This document shows positions 8,314 through 18,366 of a stretch of 64,000 nucleotides of DNA, piece by piece. The DNA is from Sulfitobacter sp. W027 (GTDB taxonomy: Bacteria > Pseudomonadota > Alphaproteobacteria > Rhodobacterales > Rhodobacteraceae): contig NZ_CP083564.1 of assembly GCF_025143985.1 (NCBI RefSeq), positions 186,001 to 250,000 on the forward strand, written 5' to 3'. The position numbers were made by a program, and so were the translations under genes. Under the pieces are notes generated by a model. The model had not been told where the DNA came from and did not search any database. It was given only the letters and a program-made list of their open reading frames with translations. Each line of letters begins with the position of its first letter. Position 1 is the stretch's first letter.

Positions 8314-9555
8314 ATGAGTGACACATCCCCTGAGCGTCAGACGCTCTCCTTTGACAGCGATGCTGGCTCGAAACGGTCGAAGTTCATCGCCGGTGGGATC
8401 GCCGTATTGATCGGCCTTTGGATGGGCAGCGGCTATATCATCCCCTCTGACGCGCCTGAGGAGGCCACTGTCGCGCCTGTTGCGCCTAAGGCAGTGACAG
8501 TGGCGGTGCGCGGCTCTCGTGCCGATAGCGTGACGCAGGTCTTTGTGGCCGAAGGGCAGGCCCTCCCAGACCGCGATACAATGGTGCGCGCGGAATCCGG
8601 GGGCGAGATCTCTGAAGTGCTGGTCGCAAAGGGCGATGTGGTCGAAGCAGGCGATCTGATTGCCCGGCTCAGCACCACGGCGCGTGACTCCGACTTGGCC
8701 CGCGCCCGTGAGGAACTGAACCGTGCGCAACGCGAATATGACAATGCCGAAGCGCTGCTGAACCGGGGCGTCTCTACCGTTGATCGGGTCAGCCAGGCAC
8801 GGGCAACCCTGGCCGCCGCGCAAGCCTCGGTCACCACAGCTGAAGAGGCGCTGAACAACACAGAAATCCGTGCGCCCTTCCCCGGACGGCTTGAGATGCT
8901 GGACATTTCGGCCGGTGAGTTTGTGTCGACTGGCGATGAAATCGCGCGTTTGGTCGATAACACGCCGTTGACGATCCAAGTGCAGGTGCCCCAGCAGGCC
9001 CTGAAAGACATTGAAGAAGGGCAAGACGCCGAGGTGATGTTCATCACCGGGGCAGAGGCGCAGGGCAAGGTGCAGTTCGTCTCAAGCAGCGCCAGCGCCG
9101 AGACGCGAACCTTCACCGCTGAGATCAGGGTCGAGAACGCCGACGGCACGATCCCTGCTGGCATTTCTGCCCGTGTGCGCATCCCCACCGGCGAGACCCG
9201 CGCGCATTTCGTCTCTCCGGCGATCCTGTCTCTGGACACCAACGGCACCTTGGGCGTGAAAACGGTGAACGATGAAAACAAGGTCGTTTTTAATAAGATT
9301 GCTATTGTCCGGGCCCAGACCGACGGCATTTGGATTGCGGGTCTGCCCGATGAGACCGAGATCATCACCATCGGGCAGGGGTTTGTGAACGACGGCGAAA
9401 CTGTTGACCCTCAGCCCGAGACCGGCGGTGAGGATGGCGCCGAAGAGCAGCCGATGGCGGGCGTGCCGGAGATTGATGAGCTGGAAGAGACCTCGACCGG
9501 TGAAGGTCAGATCACAGGCAGCGCCGAGGCGGCCCAGTCGGAGCGGGTGGAATGA
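8314..9555 (+). CDS. RND efflux periplasmic adaptor (membrane fusion protein)
   Basis: A protein of 413 aa. A single N-terminal anchor (FIAGGIAVLIGLWMGSGYII) holds it to the inner membrane, followed by a biotinyl-lipoyl-like half, a helical hairpin (about 115-175, SDLARAREELNRAQREYDNA), the second lipoyl half (IRAPFPGRL) and beta-barrel domains. These are the parts of HlyD/AcrA adaptors that link an RND pump to the outer-membrane channel. The C-terminal 50 residues are acidic and low in complexity. Its stop overlaps the start of the pump gene (ATGA). No outer-membrane channel gene is nearby, so a TolC-like protein encoded elsewhere is probably used. Confidence 0.93.
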   Translation: MSDTSPERQTLSFDSDAGSKRSKFIAGGIAVLIGLWMGSGYIIPSDAPEEATVAPVAPKAVTVAVRGSRADSVTQVFVAEGQALPDRDTMVRAESGGEISEVLVAKGDVVEAGDLIARLSTTARDSDLARAREELNRAQREYDNAEALLNRGVSTVDRVSQARATLAAAQASVTTAEEALNNTEIRAPFPGRLEMLDISAGEFVSTGDEIARLVDNTPLTIQVQVPQQALKDIEEGQDAEVMFITGAEAQGKVQFVSSSASAETRTFTAEIRVENADGTIPAGISARVRIPTGETRAHFVSPAILSLDTNGTLGVKTVNDENKVVFNKIAIVRAQTDGIWIAGLPDETEIITIGQGFVNDGETVDPQPETGGEDGAEEQPMAGVPEIDELEETSTGEGQITGSAEAAQSERVE

Positions 9556-12500
9556 ACGCGCTGATTGACGCTGCCTTCAGCCGCGCCCGCGTGGTGATCC
9601 TAGGCTTGGTGATGATATTGGCTGTTGGGGCCTACGCCTATGTCGGCATCCCCAAGGAAAGCTCCCCCGAGATTCCGATCCCGACGCTCTATGTCTCGAC
9701 CTCTCTCGAAGGCATCTCTCCCGAAGACAGCGAACGGCTGTTGGTTGAACCGCTGGAAACGGAACTCAGCGCCATTACTGGCCTAAAGCAGATCACCTCC
9801 AACGGGGCTGAAGGCCATGCCTCCGTCCAGTTGGAGTTTGAACCGGGCTTTGATTCCGACGAAGCGCTCGACAAGGTGCGCGAAGGCGTGGACCGGGCCA
9901 AATCCGACCTGCCCGAAGATGCCACCGATCCGGTCGTGACTGAGATCAACACAGCGCTTTTTCCGATCCTGACGGCGATCCTTTCCGGCCCGGTGCCGGA
10001 ACGGATGCTCAACACGATTTCCGAAGAGTTGAAGGACGCGATTGAGGGGCTGTCCGGCGTGCTTGAAGTCGATGTCGGCGGCGAGCGAACAGAACTTCTA
10101 GAAGTGTTGATCGACCCGACGGTGTTTGAGACCTACAACATCTCTTTCGAAGAACTGATTAGCCAGATCAACCGCAACAACCGCCTGATTGCGGCAGGGG
10201 CGATCGAAAGCGGCGCGGGGCGCTTGGTGCTTAAGGTGCCGGGGCTGATCGAGAACGTCGAAGACGTCATGTCCCTGCCAATCAAAGTGCGCGGCGATAC
10301 GGTGGTGACTTTCGCGGATGTCGCCACGATCCGCCGGACGTTCAAAGACCCCACCGGCTTTGCCCGCATTGATGGACAGCCCGCGCTGGCGCTTGAGATC
10401 AAGAAACGCTCTGGTGCGAATATCATCGAAACGGTCGCCGCCGTGCGCGAGCTGATTGACGACATGCGCGCGGAATGGCCCGACAGCATCACTGTCAAAT
10501 ACACTCAGGATGAATCCGAACAGGTGCAAAGCATGCTCAGTGATCTTGAGGCCAATGTGATCGCGGCGGTCATCCTTGTGATGATCGTGATCGTCTGGGC
10601 CTTGGGCGTCCGTTCGGCGCTACTGGTGGGTCTGGCGATTCCGGGGGCGTTTCTGGCCGGGGTCACCGCGCTTTGGGTCATGGGCTATACGATGAACCTT
10701 GTGGTGCTGTTCTCCCTGATCCTCGTGGTGGGGATGCTGGTCGACGGGGCCATCGTGACCACCGAACTGGCCGACCGCCGCTTGCAAGAGGGGCATTCGC
10801 CCCGCGCCGCCTATGCCCATGCGGCCAAGCGTATGTCATGGCCGATCATCGCCTCGACGGCGACGACGCTGAGCGTGTTCTTCCCGCTGCTGTTCTGGAC
10901 CGGCACGGTGGGGGAGTTCATGAAATTTCTGCCGATCACCGTGATCCTGACCCTGACCGCTTCGCTTTTCATGGCGCTGGTTTTCATCCCAGTGGTTGGC
11001 GGCATCATCGGCAAACGCCCGCCGCAATCGGCCAAGGATAAGGCGACACTTTATGCTGCGGAACAGGGCGATCCGCGTGATCTGACAGGCTTCACTGGCG
11101 GCTATGTAAAGCTGCTGCAATTCGCCATTCTGCGTCCTTGGATGACTCTGATCCTTGCCATAGCCATGTTGATGGGCGGCTTTACCGCCTATGCGCAGTT
11201 CGGCAACGGGATCACCTTTTTCCCTGAGGTAGAGCCTGATTTCGCACAGGTGCAGGTCCGCGCTAGGGATAACTTTTCGATCTATGAGCAAGACGCGCTG
11301 GTGCGGCAGGTTGAGCAGCGGCTCTTCGCCTATGATGAAATCGCCAGTGTCTATGCGCGCACAGGCAGCAGCAACCGCGACAGCGCCGATCTGATCGGCA
11401 CCATTCAAGTTGAGTTCACCGAATGGGACGAGCGGCGGACGGCGGCCATGATTGGCGAAGAAATCCGGACCGAGATGGCGGCAATACCCGGGATTGACGT
11501 GCAGGTGCAGACCGCCTCAAACGGCCCGTCGGCGGGCAAGCCGCTCAACCTGCGGATCAAGGCGCATGACGCCGAGGTGCAGCAGCAGGTGGTCAATCAG
11601 ATACGCGAGAAGATGGCAGATATCGGCGGTTTCACCGATGTGACGGATTCGCGGCCCCTGCCGGGGGTAGAGTGGCGCATCGCGGTGAACCGGTCCGAGG
11701 CCGCGCGGTTTGGGGCCGATATCTCGACACTGGGGCAGGCTGTGCAGCTGCTGACGCGCGGCATTACCGTGGCGGATTACCGGCCCGACGATGCCGAAGG
11801 CTCTATCGACATTAACGTACGCTTTCCCTCTGATGAACGCACCTTGGAGGAGCTTCAATCGCTGCGCGTGCCGACTTCGGCGGGGCTGGTGCCGATCTCG
11901 AACTTCGTGACATTTGAGCCAAGCCCCCGCACCGGCACGATCACGCGGGTGGATCAAGAGCGGGTCGTTACGATCGAGGCCAACGTTGCACCGGGCGTTC
12001 TGGTCAACGATCAGACCGTCGCCCTGCGCAGCGCGATTGACGCGATGGACCTGCCGCCGGGTGTTGAAGCGTCGTTCGCCGGTGAAGCGGAGGACCAGCA
12101 GGAATCGATGATTTTTCTCGCGGGGGCCTTCATCACCGCGATTTTCCTGATGTTCGTGATCCTGGTGATCCAGTTCAACACTTTCTACCAAGCCTTTGTT
12201 GTTATGTCGGCCATCGTCTTTTCGATCGCGGGCGTGCTCTTTGGCCTGCTTGTCACCGGGCGGCCCTTTGGCGTGGTCATGGGCGGCATCGGAGTGATCG
12301 CCTTGGCGGGGATCGTGGTGAACAACAATATCGTTCTGATCGACACCTATAATGACCTCAAGAAAGCCGGGCTGTCGCCGCTAGAGGCCGCGCTGCGGAC
12401 CGGGGCGCAGCGTCTGCGGCCTGTGGTGCTGACCTCGGTCACCACAGCGCTTGGCCTGATGCCGATGGTCATCGGTCTGAACATCAACTTCTTCAGCCGT

Positions 12501-12683
12501 GAGATCGTTTATGGCGCGCCCTCTACCCAATGGTGGACCGAGCTGAGTTCGGCCATCGCGGGCGGTCTGGTGGTCGCGACCGTGCTGACGCTGGTGGTAA
12601 CACCGGCCATGCTGATGCTGGGAGAGAAGAAAGCGAAACGCGGCGAACCTACTCCGACAGAGCTAGAGCCCGCAGCGGTCTGA
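9552..12683 (+). CDS. RND efflux pump, inner-membrane permease
   Basis: A protein of 1043 aa, the standard size for the AcrB/MexF superfamily. It shows the duplicated plan: TM1, a large periplasmic loop (about 35-330), TM2-6, TM7, a second periplasmic loop (about 560-860) and TM8-12. The proton-relay helix contains VVGMLVDGAIVTTELADRRL, with one acidic residue after LVDGAIV where AcrB has DDAIVVVEN, as is common in the divergent RND clade. It is translationally coupled to the adaptor gene. Drug or metal specificity cannot be read from the sequence; an export role for hydrophobic compounds is likely. Confidence 0.93.
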   Translation: MNALIDAAFSRARVVILGLVMILAVGAYAYVGIPKESSPEIPIPTLYVSTSLEGISPEDSERLLVEPLETELSAITGLKQITSNGAEGHASVQLEFEPGFDSDEALDKVREGVDRAKSDLPEDATDPVVTEINTALFPILTAILSGPVPERMLNTISEELKDAIEGLSGVLEVDVGGERTELLEVLIDPTVFETYNISFEELISQINRNNRLIAAGAIESGAGRLVLKVPGLIENVEDVMSLPIKVRGDTVVTFADVATIRRTFKDPTGFARIDGQPALALEIKKRSGANIIETVAAVRELIDDMRAEWPDSITVKYTQDESEQVQSMLSDLEANVIAAVILVMIVIVWALGVRSALLVGLAIPGAFLAGVTALWVMGYTMNLVVLFSLILVVGMLVDGAIVTTELADRRLQEGHSPRAAYAHAAKRMSWPIIASTATTLSVFFPLLFWTGTVGEFMKFLPITVILTLTASLFMALVFIPVVGGIIGKRPPQSAKDKATLYAAEQGDPRDLTGFTGGYVKLLQFAILRPWMTLILAIAMLMGGFTAYAQFGNGITFFPEVEPDFAQVQVRARDNFSIYEQDALVRQVEQRLFAYDEIASVYARTGSSNRDSADLIGTIQVEFTEWDERRTAAMIGEEIRTEMAAIPGIDVQVQTASNGPSAGKPLNLRIKAHDAEVQQQVVNQIREKMADIGGFTDVTDSRPLPGVEWRIAVNRSEAARFGADISTLGQAVQLLTRGITVADYRPDDAEGSIDINVRFPSDERTLEELQSLRVPTSAGLVPISNFVTFEPSPRTGTITRVDQERVVTIEANVAPGVLVNDQTVALRSAIDAMDLPPGVEASFAGEAEDQQESMIFLAGAFITAIFLMFVILVIQFNTFYQAFVVMSAIVFSIAGVLFGLLVTGRPFGVVMGGIGVIALAGIVVNNNIVLIDTYNDLKKAGLSPLEAALRTGAQRLRPVVLTSVTTALGLMPMVIGLNINFFSREIVYGAPSTQWWTELSSAIAGGLVVATVLTLVVTPAMLMLGEKKAKRGEPTPTELEPAAV

Positions 12684-12690
12684 CCGAAGG

Positions 12691-13155
12691 TCAGGCGGCC
12701 TTGTCGGCCTTGTCTTCGGTCAGGATGGTGTAAAGCGTGGCGGGGTCGGGGTTCGACCGCAGCTTGGTGCAGATGCTGGTGTCGCGCAGCGTGCGGGCCA
12801 CCAATGCCAGCGCCTTGAGGTGTTCCACCCCCGCATCTTCGGGGGCGAAGAGGGCAAAGGCCACGTCGACCGGTTGCCGGTCGACCGAGGAGAAATCAAT
12901 AGGTTTGTCCAAGAGCACGAAAGCACCGACAACCTTGTCGATGCCATTCATGCGCGCATGAGGCAGGGCAACACCGTGGCCCACGCCGGTCGGCCCAAGG
13001 GTTTCGCGCGTCATCAACGCATCTACCACTTGGCCGGCCGGCAGCCCATAGGCATGCTGGGCGAGTTCGCCGATATCCTGCATCAGACGCTTCTTGCTCG
13101 AAGCCGAAGTCAAAACCTTCACGGCCTCTGGCTTGAGGAGTTTGCCGAAATCCAT
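12691..13155 (-). CDS. ptsN: PTS IIA-like nitrogen-regulatory protein PtsN
   Basis: A protein of 154 aa with the EIIA-Ntr/fructose fold. The phosphorylation site GHGVALPHARMNG contains His66, which takes phosphate from NPr. It regulates rather than transports: targets in other proteobacteria include K+ transport, nitrogen and stress responses. It lies 40 bp downstream of hpf on the same strand, in the conserved lpt-hpf-ptsN order of proteobacteria; rpoN, often in this cluster, is absent here. It is convergent with the RND pump gene, 7 bp away. Confidence 0.94.
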   Translation of the reverse strand: MDFGKLLKPEAVKVLTSASSKKRLMQDIGELAQHAYGLPAGQVVDALMTRETLGPTGVGHGVALPHARMNGIDKVVGAFVLLDKPIDFSSVDRQPVDVAFALFAPEDAGVEHLKALALVARTLRDTSICTKLRSNPDPATLYTILTEDKADKAA

Positions 13156-13195
13156 TCCGCTCGCCCTGCTTTTTGGCGGATATTACCGCCGTGGG

Positions 13196-13762
13196 TTACG
13201 AAGGGTCGATCCAGCCGATGTTCCCGTCCTCGCGACGGTACACGACGTTCATCCCTTCCTGGCCTTCCTTGCGAAACAGCAGCACCGGATCGCCCGACAA
13301 TTCCATTTGCATCACCGCTTCGCCGACAGACAAAGTTGGCACCTTCGTCTGCATCTCTGCAATGATCATGGGTTGGAGGGTATCAGGTTCCTGCGCATCT
13401 GAATCGCTGTCTGACGCGAGGATATATGAGGACGCTCCCAGAAGTTCAACCGGTTCGGCGCGTTCTTTGTGATGGTCTTTCAGGCGGCGCTTGTAACGGC
13501 GCAGCTGTTTTTCCATCTTTTCGCAGCAACTGTCGAAGGCAGAATAGATCTCTGTCGCCTTGGCCTTGGCCGAAGCGGTGAGACCGGTGGAAAGATGCAC
13601 GGTCGCCTCACAGGCAAATTCGTGACCCGTTTTGGAAAACACCACCATCGCATCGGTCGGGCGTTCGGCGTATTTGCCAACCGCCTCGTCCATTTCCGTC
13701 CGGACATGTGTCCGGAGCGCATCGCCAATGTCGATCTGCTTGCCACTGATCTGATACCGCAT
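13196..13762 (-). CDS. hpf: ribosome hibernation promoting factor, long form
   Basis: A protein of 188 aa. The N-terminal domain (about 1-110, MRYQISGKQIDIGDALRTHV) is the S30AE/HPF fold that binds the decoding centre of idle ribosomes. The C-terminal domain (about 130-188, VGEAVMQMELSGDPVLLFRK) is the dimerisation module that lets long HPF join two 70S ribosomes into 100S particles. Both domains are intact. The start MRYQ is preceded by CAAGGAGACGAT, a good ribosome binding site. It is followed closely by ptsN. Confidence 0.95.
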   Translation of the reverse strand: MRYQISGKQIDIGDALRTHVRTEMDEAVGKYAERPTDAMVVFSKTGHEFACEATVHLSTGLTASAKAKATEIYSAFDSCCEKMEKQLRRYKRRLKDHHKERAEPVELLGASSYILASDSDSDAQEPDTLQPMIIAEMQTKVPTLSVGEAVMQMELSGDPVLLFRKEGQEGMNVVYRREDGNIGWIDPS

Positions 13763-14070
13763 ATCGTCTCCTTGTCTTTCTTGTTCCGAACATTGCCAAA
13801 CGGTCCACGAGCGTGGAGTAGGGCAACTTTCAGATATGGAGGAATGGTGCTGCGACCAGAATGATTTTGACCGTTCCTTCGCGGGAAGGGCGATGCAGGA
13901 TCAAACAGGAACGCGATTTCACCATAGATCAATGAGGCCGCCTTTCCGTTTGAAAGTCAATGGCGCCGATGCGTCGGGCAACTTTTAATGACTACAATCA
14001 GACCGATTTTCGACAAAGGCTAAGCAATGCTCTGCCGCGCTCTGTCCGAGGCGTAGAATGACGCTAAGCC
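13763..14070. other. intergenic region between lptB and hpf
   Basis: These 308 bp hold no convincing gene; open frames crossing the region are extensions of hpf in other frames without a ribosome binding site. It must carry the hpf promoter on the minus strand and the end of the lpt transcript. I could not pick a clear terminator or promoter. Confidence 0.5.
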
Positions 14071-14826
14071 TTAGGAAATACGGAAGTTATCGCCCAGATA
14101 GACCCGGCGCACATTCTCGTTTTGCACAACTTCTTCGGGCGTTCCGGACATCAGAACTTTGCCCTCATGCAGGATATAGGCACGGTCGACGATCTCTAGT
14201 GTTTCGCGCACATTGTGGTCGGTGATCAGCACCCCGATGCCGCGCTTTTTGAGATCGGCCACCAATTGCCGGATGTCCCCGACAGAGATCGGGTCGACCC
14301 CGGCAAAGGGTTCGTCAAGCAGCAGATAGTTCGGATTGGCGGCCAGACAGCGGGCAATTTCAACCCGGCGGCGCTCCCCGCCCGAGAGAGCGAGCGCGGG
14401 CGCACGGCGCAGGTGTTCGATGGAAAACTCGGTCAGCAGCTCTTCGAGCCGTTCGCGCCGCTGGTGGCGGTGTTTGACCCGGATATCGAGGATTGCGCTG
14501 ATGTTATCCTGCACGGACAGGCCGCGAAAGATGCTCATCTCCTGCGGCAGATAGCCGATTCCCAGCTGTGCGCGACGGTACATCGGAAGTGTGGTAACAT
14601 CCTTGCCGTCCACGGTAACGTGCCCGCCTTCGGGTGTGACCAGACCGGCCACTGCGTAAAAAGTCGTGGTTTTGCCCGAGCCGTTCGGCCCCAAAAGGGC
14701 CACGACCTCCCCCCGGTCAAGCTCCATCGAAAAGTCGCGGATCACCGCTTTCTTGCGGTAAGATTTGCGCAAATGCTGAATGCGCAGGCCGGATTCGCCC
14801 CCGGCGACCTTGAGTTCGGGGGGCAT
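14071..14826 (-). CDS. lptB: LptB, ATPase of the LPS export ABC transporter
   Basis: A protein of 251 aa. Walker [10 protein letters not shown] at about 46-54, signature LSGGERRR, Walker [13 protein letters not shown] and the switch His in LITDHN are all present; the GVDPISV run after Walker B is typical of LptB. It energises extraction of lipopolysaccharide from the inner membrane with LptFG and LptC. The start codon overlaps the stop of lptA (TGATG), so the three lpt genes form one operon downstream of kdsD. Confidence 0.96.
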   Translation of the reverse strand: MPPELKVAGGESGLRIQHLRKSYRKKAVIRDFSMELDRGEVVALLGPNGSGKTTTFYAVAGLVTPEGGHVTVDGKDVTTLPMYRRAQLGIGYLPQEMSIFRGLSVQDNISAILDIRVKHRHQRRERLEELLTEFSIEHLRRAPALALSGGERRRVEIARCLAANPNYLLLDEPFAGVDPISVGDIRQLVADLKKRGIGVLITDHNVRETLEIVDRAYILHEGKVLMSGTPEEVVQNENVRRVYLGDNFRIS

Positions 14827-15320
14827 CAGTTGCCGCTGCCGGGCTGCAGAATGGTTTTCACGCCGCCCGACATCTGCGCCGTGCCGTCGTTCAGGTTCAC
14901 TGTCATTTCCTGCGCACTCAGCGCACTGGGGCCTTGGGTCATCAGGACATCGCCGCTCATTACCAATGTGCCTGCGTCGATGTCATAGTCCGCGCGCTGC
15001 GATTCAGCGGCGTCTTCGCCCGCAACCAAGACCACGCCGCCGGTCGCCTCCAACTTGGCGATGCCTTGATCCGAGGCGCGATAGATGACCTGCACCTTAC
15101 CGGCGGAGAGTGTCATTTCGCCCTGAGAGATCAACACGTTGCCGGTGAAGATGGCGGTACCCGAGGCGTTGTCCACCGACAGGTTATCGGCGGTCACTTC
15201 AACGGGCAGACTCGTATCTTGCTCAAGCGCGCCGAAGGCGACGTTGGCAGATTGTGCAAAGACAGAGACGGCCTGCAGCGCGAAAAGCAGCGGCAGCATC
15301 AAAATAAACAAGTGTCTCAA
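14826..15320 (-). CDS. lptA: LptA, periplasmic LPS transport protein
   Basis: A protein of 164 aa with a signal peptide ([20 protein letters not shown], cleavage near residue 23) and an OstA-like beta-jellyroll ([20 protein letters not shown] onward). LptA subunits form the periplasmic bridge on which lipopolysaccharide moves to the outer membrane. It sits between lptC and lptB: 5 bp after lptC and overlapping lptB by one base. Confidence 0.94.
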   Translation of the reverse strand: MRHLFILMLPLLFALQAVSVFAQSANVAFGALEQDTSLPVEVTADNLSVDNASGTAIFTGNVLISQGEMTLSAGKVQVIYRASDQGIAKLEATGGVVLVAGEDAAESQRADYDIDAGTLVMSGDVLMTQGPSALSAQEMTVNLNDGTAQMSGGVKTILQPGSGN

Positions 15321-15325
15321 GGCAG

Positions 15326-15934
15326 TTACTCTTTCGTTGCTTGGGGCGTGTATACCAGTTTCACACCCTTTGTGAAAAGCAATTGCGAGCCGGCGCTGTT
15401 CTGCCGATTGGTGATTGCCATGCTTCCGGCGGTGATCTTGCCTGCCGGGCTGGTGGCTTTGACCGGGCCGGGCGATAGAAGATCTAGTGTGGTGAGGTTC
15501 GATGTCATCCGCTCAGAGAGGATCTGGTAGCCGGTTGAGGTGTTAACCCGCACATCGCCCGCCAGTTCCGCCTCCTCCGCGCCGGTGTCAAACCGTCCGC
15601 TGCTGGAGCGGAGCGTGATTTTGGCACCGCCCTGCAAGTCAAGCGTGGCCTCGATATCTTGCGCCTCGTTGGTGCCCGTCTCACCGCCGGGGGTCGTCAG
15701 CTTTTCGGCAGAGAATGAGATCAGATCGCCATCCGCCGTGGTGCCGGAATAGAAGGGCCCGGTGATCTGCTGATCGCGCAGCCGCTCTTGCACTTCCTTA
15801 TCCGCGAAGGGGATCACGGCTTGTGGTTCAATCGCGCGTGACAGTAGGAAAAGGGTCGACAGCAGCGCCAGCGCGATCAGCGGAAAGAGCACTTTCAGCC
15901 ATGACACAACACGGGAGTGGCGGTCGCCCTTCAT
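15326..15934 (-). CDS. lptC: LptC, inner-membrane anchored LPS transport protein
   Basis: A protein of 202 aa with one N-terminal membrane helix (VLFPLIALALLSTLFLLSRA, about 15-34) and a periplasmic jellyroll. Sequence conservation in LptC is low, but size, topology and position directly before lptA-lptB make the call firm. It passes lipopolysaccharide from LptB2FG to LptA. It lies 6 bp downstream of kdsD, which makes the KDO precursor for the same molecule. Confidence 0.9.
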   Translation of the reverse strand: MKGDRHSRVVSWLKVLFPLIALALLSTLFLLSRAIEPQAVIPFADKEVQERLRDQQITGPFYSGTTADGDLISFSAEKLTTPGGETGTNEAQDIEATLDLQGGAKITLRSSSGRFDTGAEEAELAGDVRVNTSTGYQILSERMTSNLTTLDLLSPGPVKATSPAGKITAGSMAITNRQNSAGSQLLFTKGVKLVYTPQATKE

Positions 15935-15940
15935 CCCGCG

Positions 15941-16909
15941 TTACCCCAACCCGACGCGCAGACAGTCGTGGATATGCAGCAGGCCCACGGGCGATTTGCC
16001 CTCGTTCTGGGCCGGGTCTGTCACGATCAGACAGGTGATCTTGCGGTTGTTCATCACGCCCACGGCCTTTTCGGCCAGTTCGTCGGGGCCAATGGTCACA
16101 GGTGAAGGGGTCATGACCTCACGTGCAGTCATGGTCATCAACCCATCGAGGTGGCGCGCGAGGTCACCCATGGTGATAATGCCGTTGATCTCACCCGTCG
16201 GATCGGTCACGCAAACCACGCCAAAGCCCTTGCGGCTGATTTCTGCCAAGGCTTCGGCCATCGGGGCGTCTGCCGTGACCAACGGGAGCGCGTCGCCCAC
16301 ATGCATCAGATCGGCCACACGGCTCAGTCGCGCGCCCAATTTGCCGCCGGGGTGGAAGTCGCGGAAATGTTCGGCGGTGAAGGCGCGGTTTTCCATCAGC
16401 GCCACGGCCACGGCATCGCCCATCGCCAGTGTGAGCGTGGTCGAGGTGGTGGGGACAACGCCAGTGCCGCAGGCCTCTGCTGCGCGGGGCAGTTCCAGCA
16501 CCACGTCGCAATGGCGGCCCAAGCTGCTATCGGTGCGGCTGGTGATGCCGATCAGCGGGATGGCATAGCGGCGCGAATAGGCGACGAGGTTCGCAAGCTC
16601 CGGTGCCTCGCCCGAGTTAGAGATCGCCAGCACCACATCAGCAGCGGTGATCATGCCCAGATCGCCGTGGCTCGCTTCGGCTGGGTGAACGAACTGCGCA
16701 GGCGTGCCGGTAGAGGCCAGCGTCGCCGCGATCTTATTGCCGATATGGCCCGATTTGCCGATGCCGGTGACGATCACCCGGCCCTTGCAGGCGCGCATCA
16801 GGTCAACAGCGGCGCGAAAGCGATCATCAAGGCTATCGGCCAACAGCGTCAGCGCCTCGGATTCGCAGCGGATCACGCGGCGGGCGGTATCAAGAAAGGG
16901 CGTGTTCAT
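15941..16909 (-). CDS. kdsD: arabinose-5-phosphate isomerase KdsD/KpsF
   Basis: Read from the ATG at 16909 it has 322 aa; this start forms an ATGA overlap with the stop of rnd and is preferred over the in-frame ATG ten codons upstream. A SIS sugar-isomerase domain (about 30-185, with VIVTGIGKSGHIGNK) precedes a tandem CBS pair (about 195-320). It converts ribulose-5-phosphate to arabinose-5-phosphate, the first step of KDO synthesis for lipopolysaccharide. The genes on either side (rnd, then lptC-A-B) match the usual alphaproteobacterial order. Confidence 0.93.
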   Translation of the reverse strand: MNTPFLDTARRVIRCESEALTLLADSLDDRFRAAVDLMRACKGRVIVTGIGKSGHIGNKIAATLASTGTPAQFVHPAEASHGDLGMITAADVVLAISNSGEAPELANLVAYSRRYAIPLIGITSRTDSSLGRHCDVVLELPRAAEACGTGVVPTTSTTLTLAMGDAVAVALMENRAFTAEHFRDFHPGGKLGARLSRVADLMHVGDALPLVTADAPMAEALAEISRKGFGVVCVTDPTGEINGIITMGDLARHLDGLMTMTAREVMTPSPVTIGPDELAEKAVGVMNNRKITCLIVTDPAQNEGKSPVGLLHIHDCLRVGLG

Positions 16910-17520
16910 GCGTGTGCGAAGATGTCCGTTTCCGGCCATCCCTCCAGATCAAGCCGGGCACGCATCGGTAGGAAATCGAAACAGGCCTGCGCCATTTCCA
17001 TTCGGCCTTCACGGACCAGACGTTTGTTAAGTTCCTCGCGCAGATGATGAAGATAAAGCACATCCGATGCCGCGTAGTCAATTTGCGCTTGGGTTAGCTC
17101 TTCGGCGCCCCAGTCACTGGATTGCTGTTGTTTCGAGATATCGACGCCCAGCAATTCTTGGCAGAGCTTCGCGAGCCCGTGGCGGTCGGTATAGGTGCGG
17201 ATCAAACGGCTCGCGATCTTGGTGCAATAGACCGGCGCAGCCGTCGCGCCAAAAGCGTTCAGCATCGCAGCAATGTCGAAGCGTCCATAGTGAAACAGCT
17301 TCAGCACATGCGGGTTTTCCAGCAAGGCGCAGAGGTTCGGCGCTTCGGTCTGACCCTTGGCGACTTGCACCAGATGCGCATGGCCGTCGCCGCCCGACAG
17401 TTGCACGACGCACAGCCGGTCGCGGTGCGGATGTAGGCCCATCGTCTCGCAATCAATGGCAACCAACGGCCCGAGGTCGAGGTCATCCGGCAAGTCGTTC
17501 TGATAGAGGTAATTTGTCAT
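16906..17520 (-). CDS. rnd: ribonuclease D
   Basis: The ATG at 17520 gives 204 aa (MTNYLYQNDLPDD); an ATG ten codons upstream lacks support because the family begins at this point. DEDD exonuclease motifs are clear: VAIDCETMGL (motif I, D-x-E), a central FHYGRFDIA (motif II) and YAASDVLYLHHL (motif III, Y-x3-D). It is a short RNase D without the C-terminal HRDC domains of the E. coli enzyme, as is normal in alphaproteobacteria. It trims tRNA and other RNA 3' ends. It is coupled to kdsD by an ATGA overlap. Confidence 0.92.
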   Translation of the reverse strand: MTNYLYQNDLPDDLDLGPLVAIDCETMGLHPHRDRLCVVQLSGGDGHAHLVQVAKGQTEAPNLCALLENPHVLKLFHYGRFDIAAMLNAFGATAAPVYCTKIASRLIRTYTDRHGLAKLCQELLGVDISKQQQSSDWGAEELTQAQIDYAASDVLYLHHLREELNKRLVREGRMEMAQACFDFLPMRARLDLEGWPETDIFAHA

Positions 17521-17574
17521 GGTTTCGTCTATACCGCGCTTCCCCGGCATGGGAAAGCGGGGCTTTACCAGCCG

Positions 17575-18366
17575 TTAGGCGGCTGCCGACGCGGCGGCCA
17601 GTTCCTGCAATGCCGGGCGCGGATAGCGGTGCAGCAAGCGGTCGACCCTGAGGTGACATTGGTAACCGGGCCATTCGGGACGGATCAATCCGCCGGGAAG
17701 GGCAGGGTGTTTCAACACCAAACGCCGCCAATTGTGCACGATAAGGCAGCGCAGCACTGCCACGTGCAAAGCGTTCAATTGGTCCGCGCGGGGCAACTCG
17801 TCCTCAAGTGCGGTAAGCGCGGACAGCAGCGCGGAATAATCAGCCTCCAGTTCCGCAGGCTCCACCGCGCGGCGCAGCCAATCTGGTGGGGTGTTGCCGG
17901 GCAGTGCAAGGAAGCCTTCAGGTGCCGCGCTGTCGATTCGCCCGACATAGGCGCGGGGCATCGCGGCGATGAAGCCTGCATTGCGCAGGGCGCCGTCGGT
18001 ATCGCGGCCATTCTCCTCGACCATCACCATTTGCCACGGCTCTGATAGATCCGGCGGCGCGGCGTAGATGCGGGGGCTGGCCGCAACACTTTCCGCGCGA
18101 CCCTGCGCAGTGAGACTGTGCTGACTGATCCGTCCCACCTTGCGTGATTGCAACCAGCCGTCATTGCGCAGCCGGTGCAGGGCCACACGGCTCGCCTCTG
18201 GCCGCACGTCGAGCGCGGCCATGATTGTGGACAGGACCGGCCCGTCGATTGCATCCCCATGCCCTTGGGCAAGATCGCCGAAAAGACTGACCATCAGCGA
18301 CCAAACGCGCTGACCGCCCAAGCCCGCGAAGACTGCGACGGCGGGGAGGGGGGGATCAGAGGGCAT
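17575..18366 (-). CDS. paaX: phenylacetate degradation repressor PaaX
   Basis: A protein of 263 aa. The N-terminal winged helix (MVSLFGDLAQ..., then LDVRPEASRVALHRLRNDGW) and the following PaaX-type central domain are typical of this GntR-like family, which binds phenylacetyl-CoA and then releases paa promoters. It overlaps the end of paaZ by 11 bp and is the last gene of the paa operon, so the repressor is made with the pathway it controls. Its operator cannot be located with certainty. Confidence 0.88.
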   Translation of the reverse strand: MPSDPPLPAVAVFAGLGGQRVWSLMVSLFGDLAQGHGDAIDGPVLSTIMAALDVRPEASRVALHRLRNDGWLQSRKVGRISQHSLTAQGRAESVAASPRIYAAPPDLSEPWQMVMVEENGRDTDGALRNAGFIAAMPRAYVGRIDSAAPEGFLALPGNTPPDWLRRAVEPAELEADYSALLSALTALEDELPRADQLNALHVAVLRCLIVHNWRRLVLKHPALPGGLIRPEWPGYQCHLRVDRLLHRYPRPALQELAAASAAA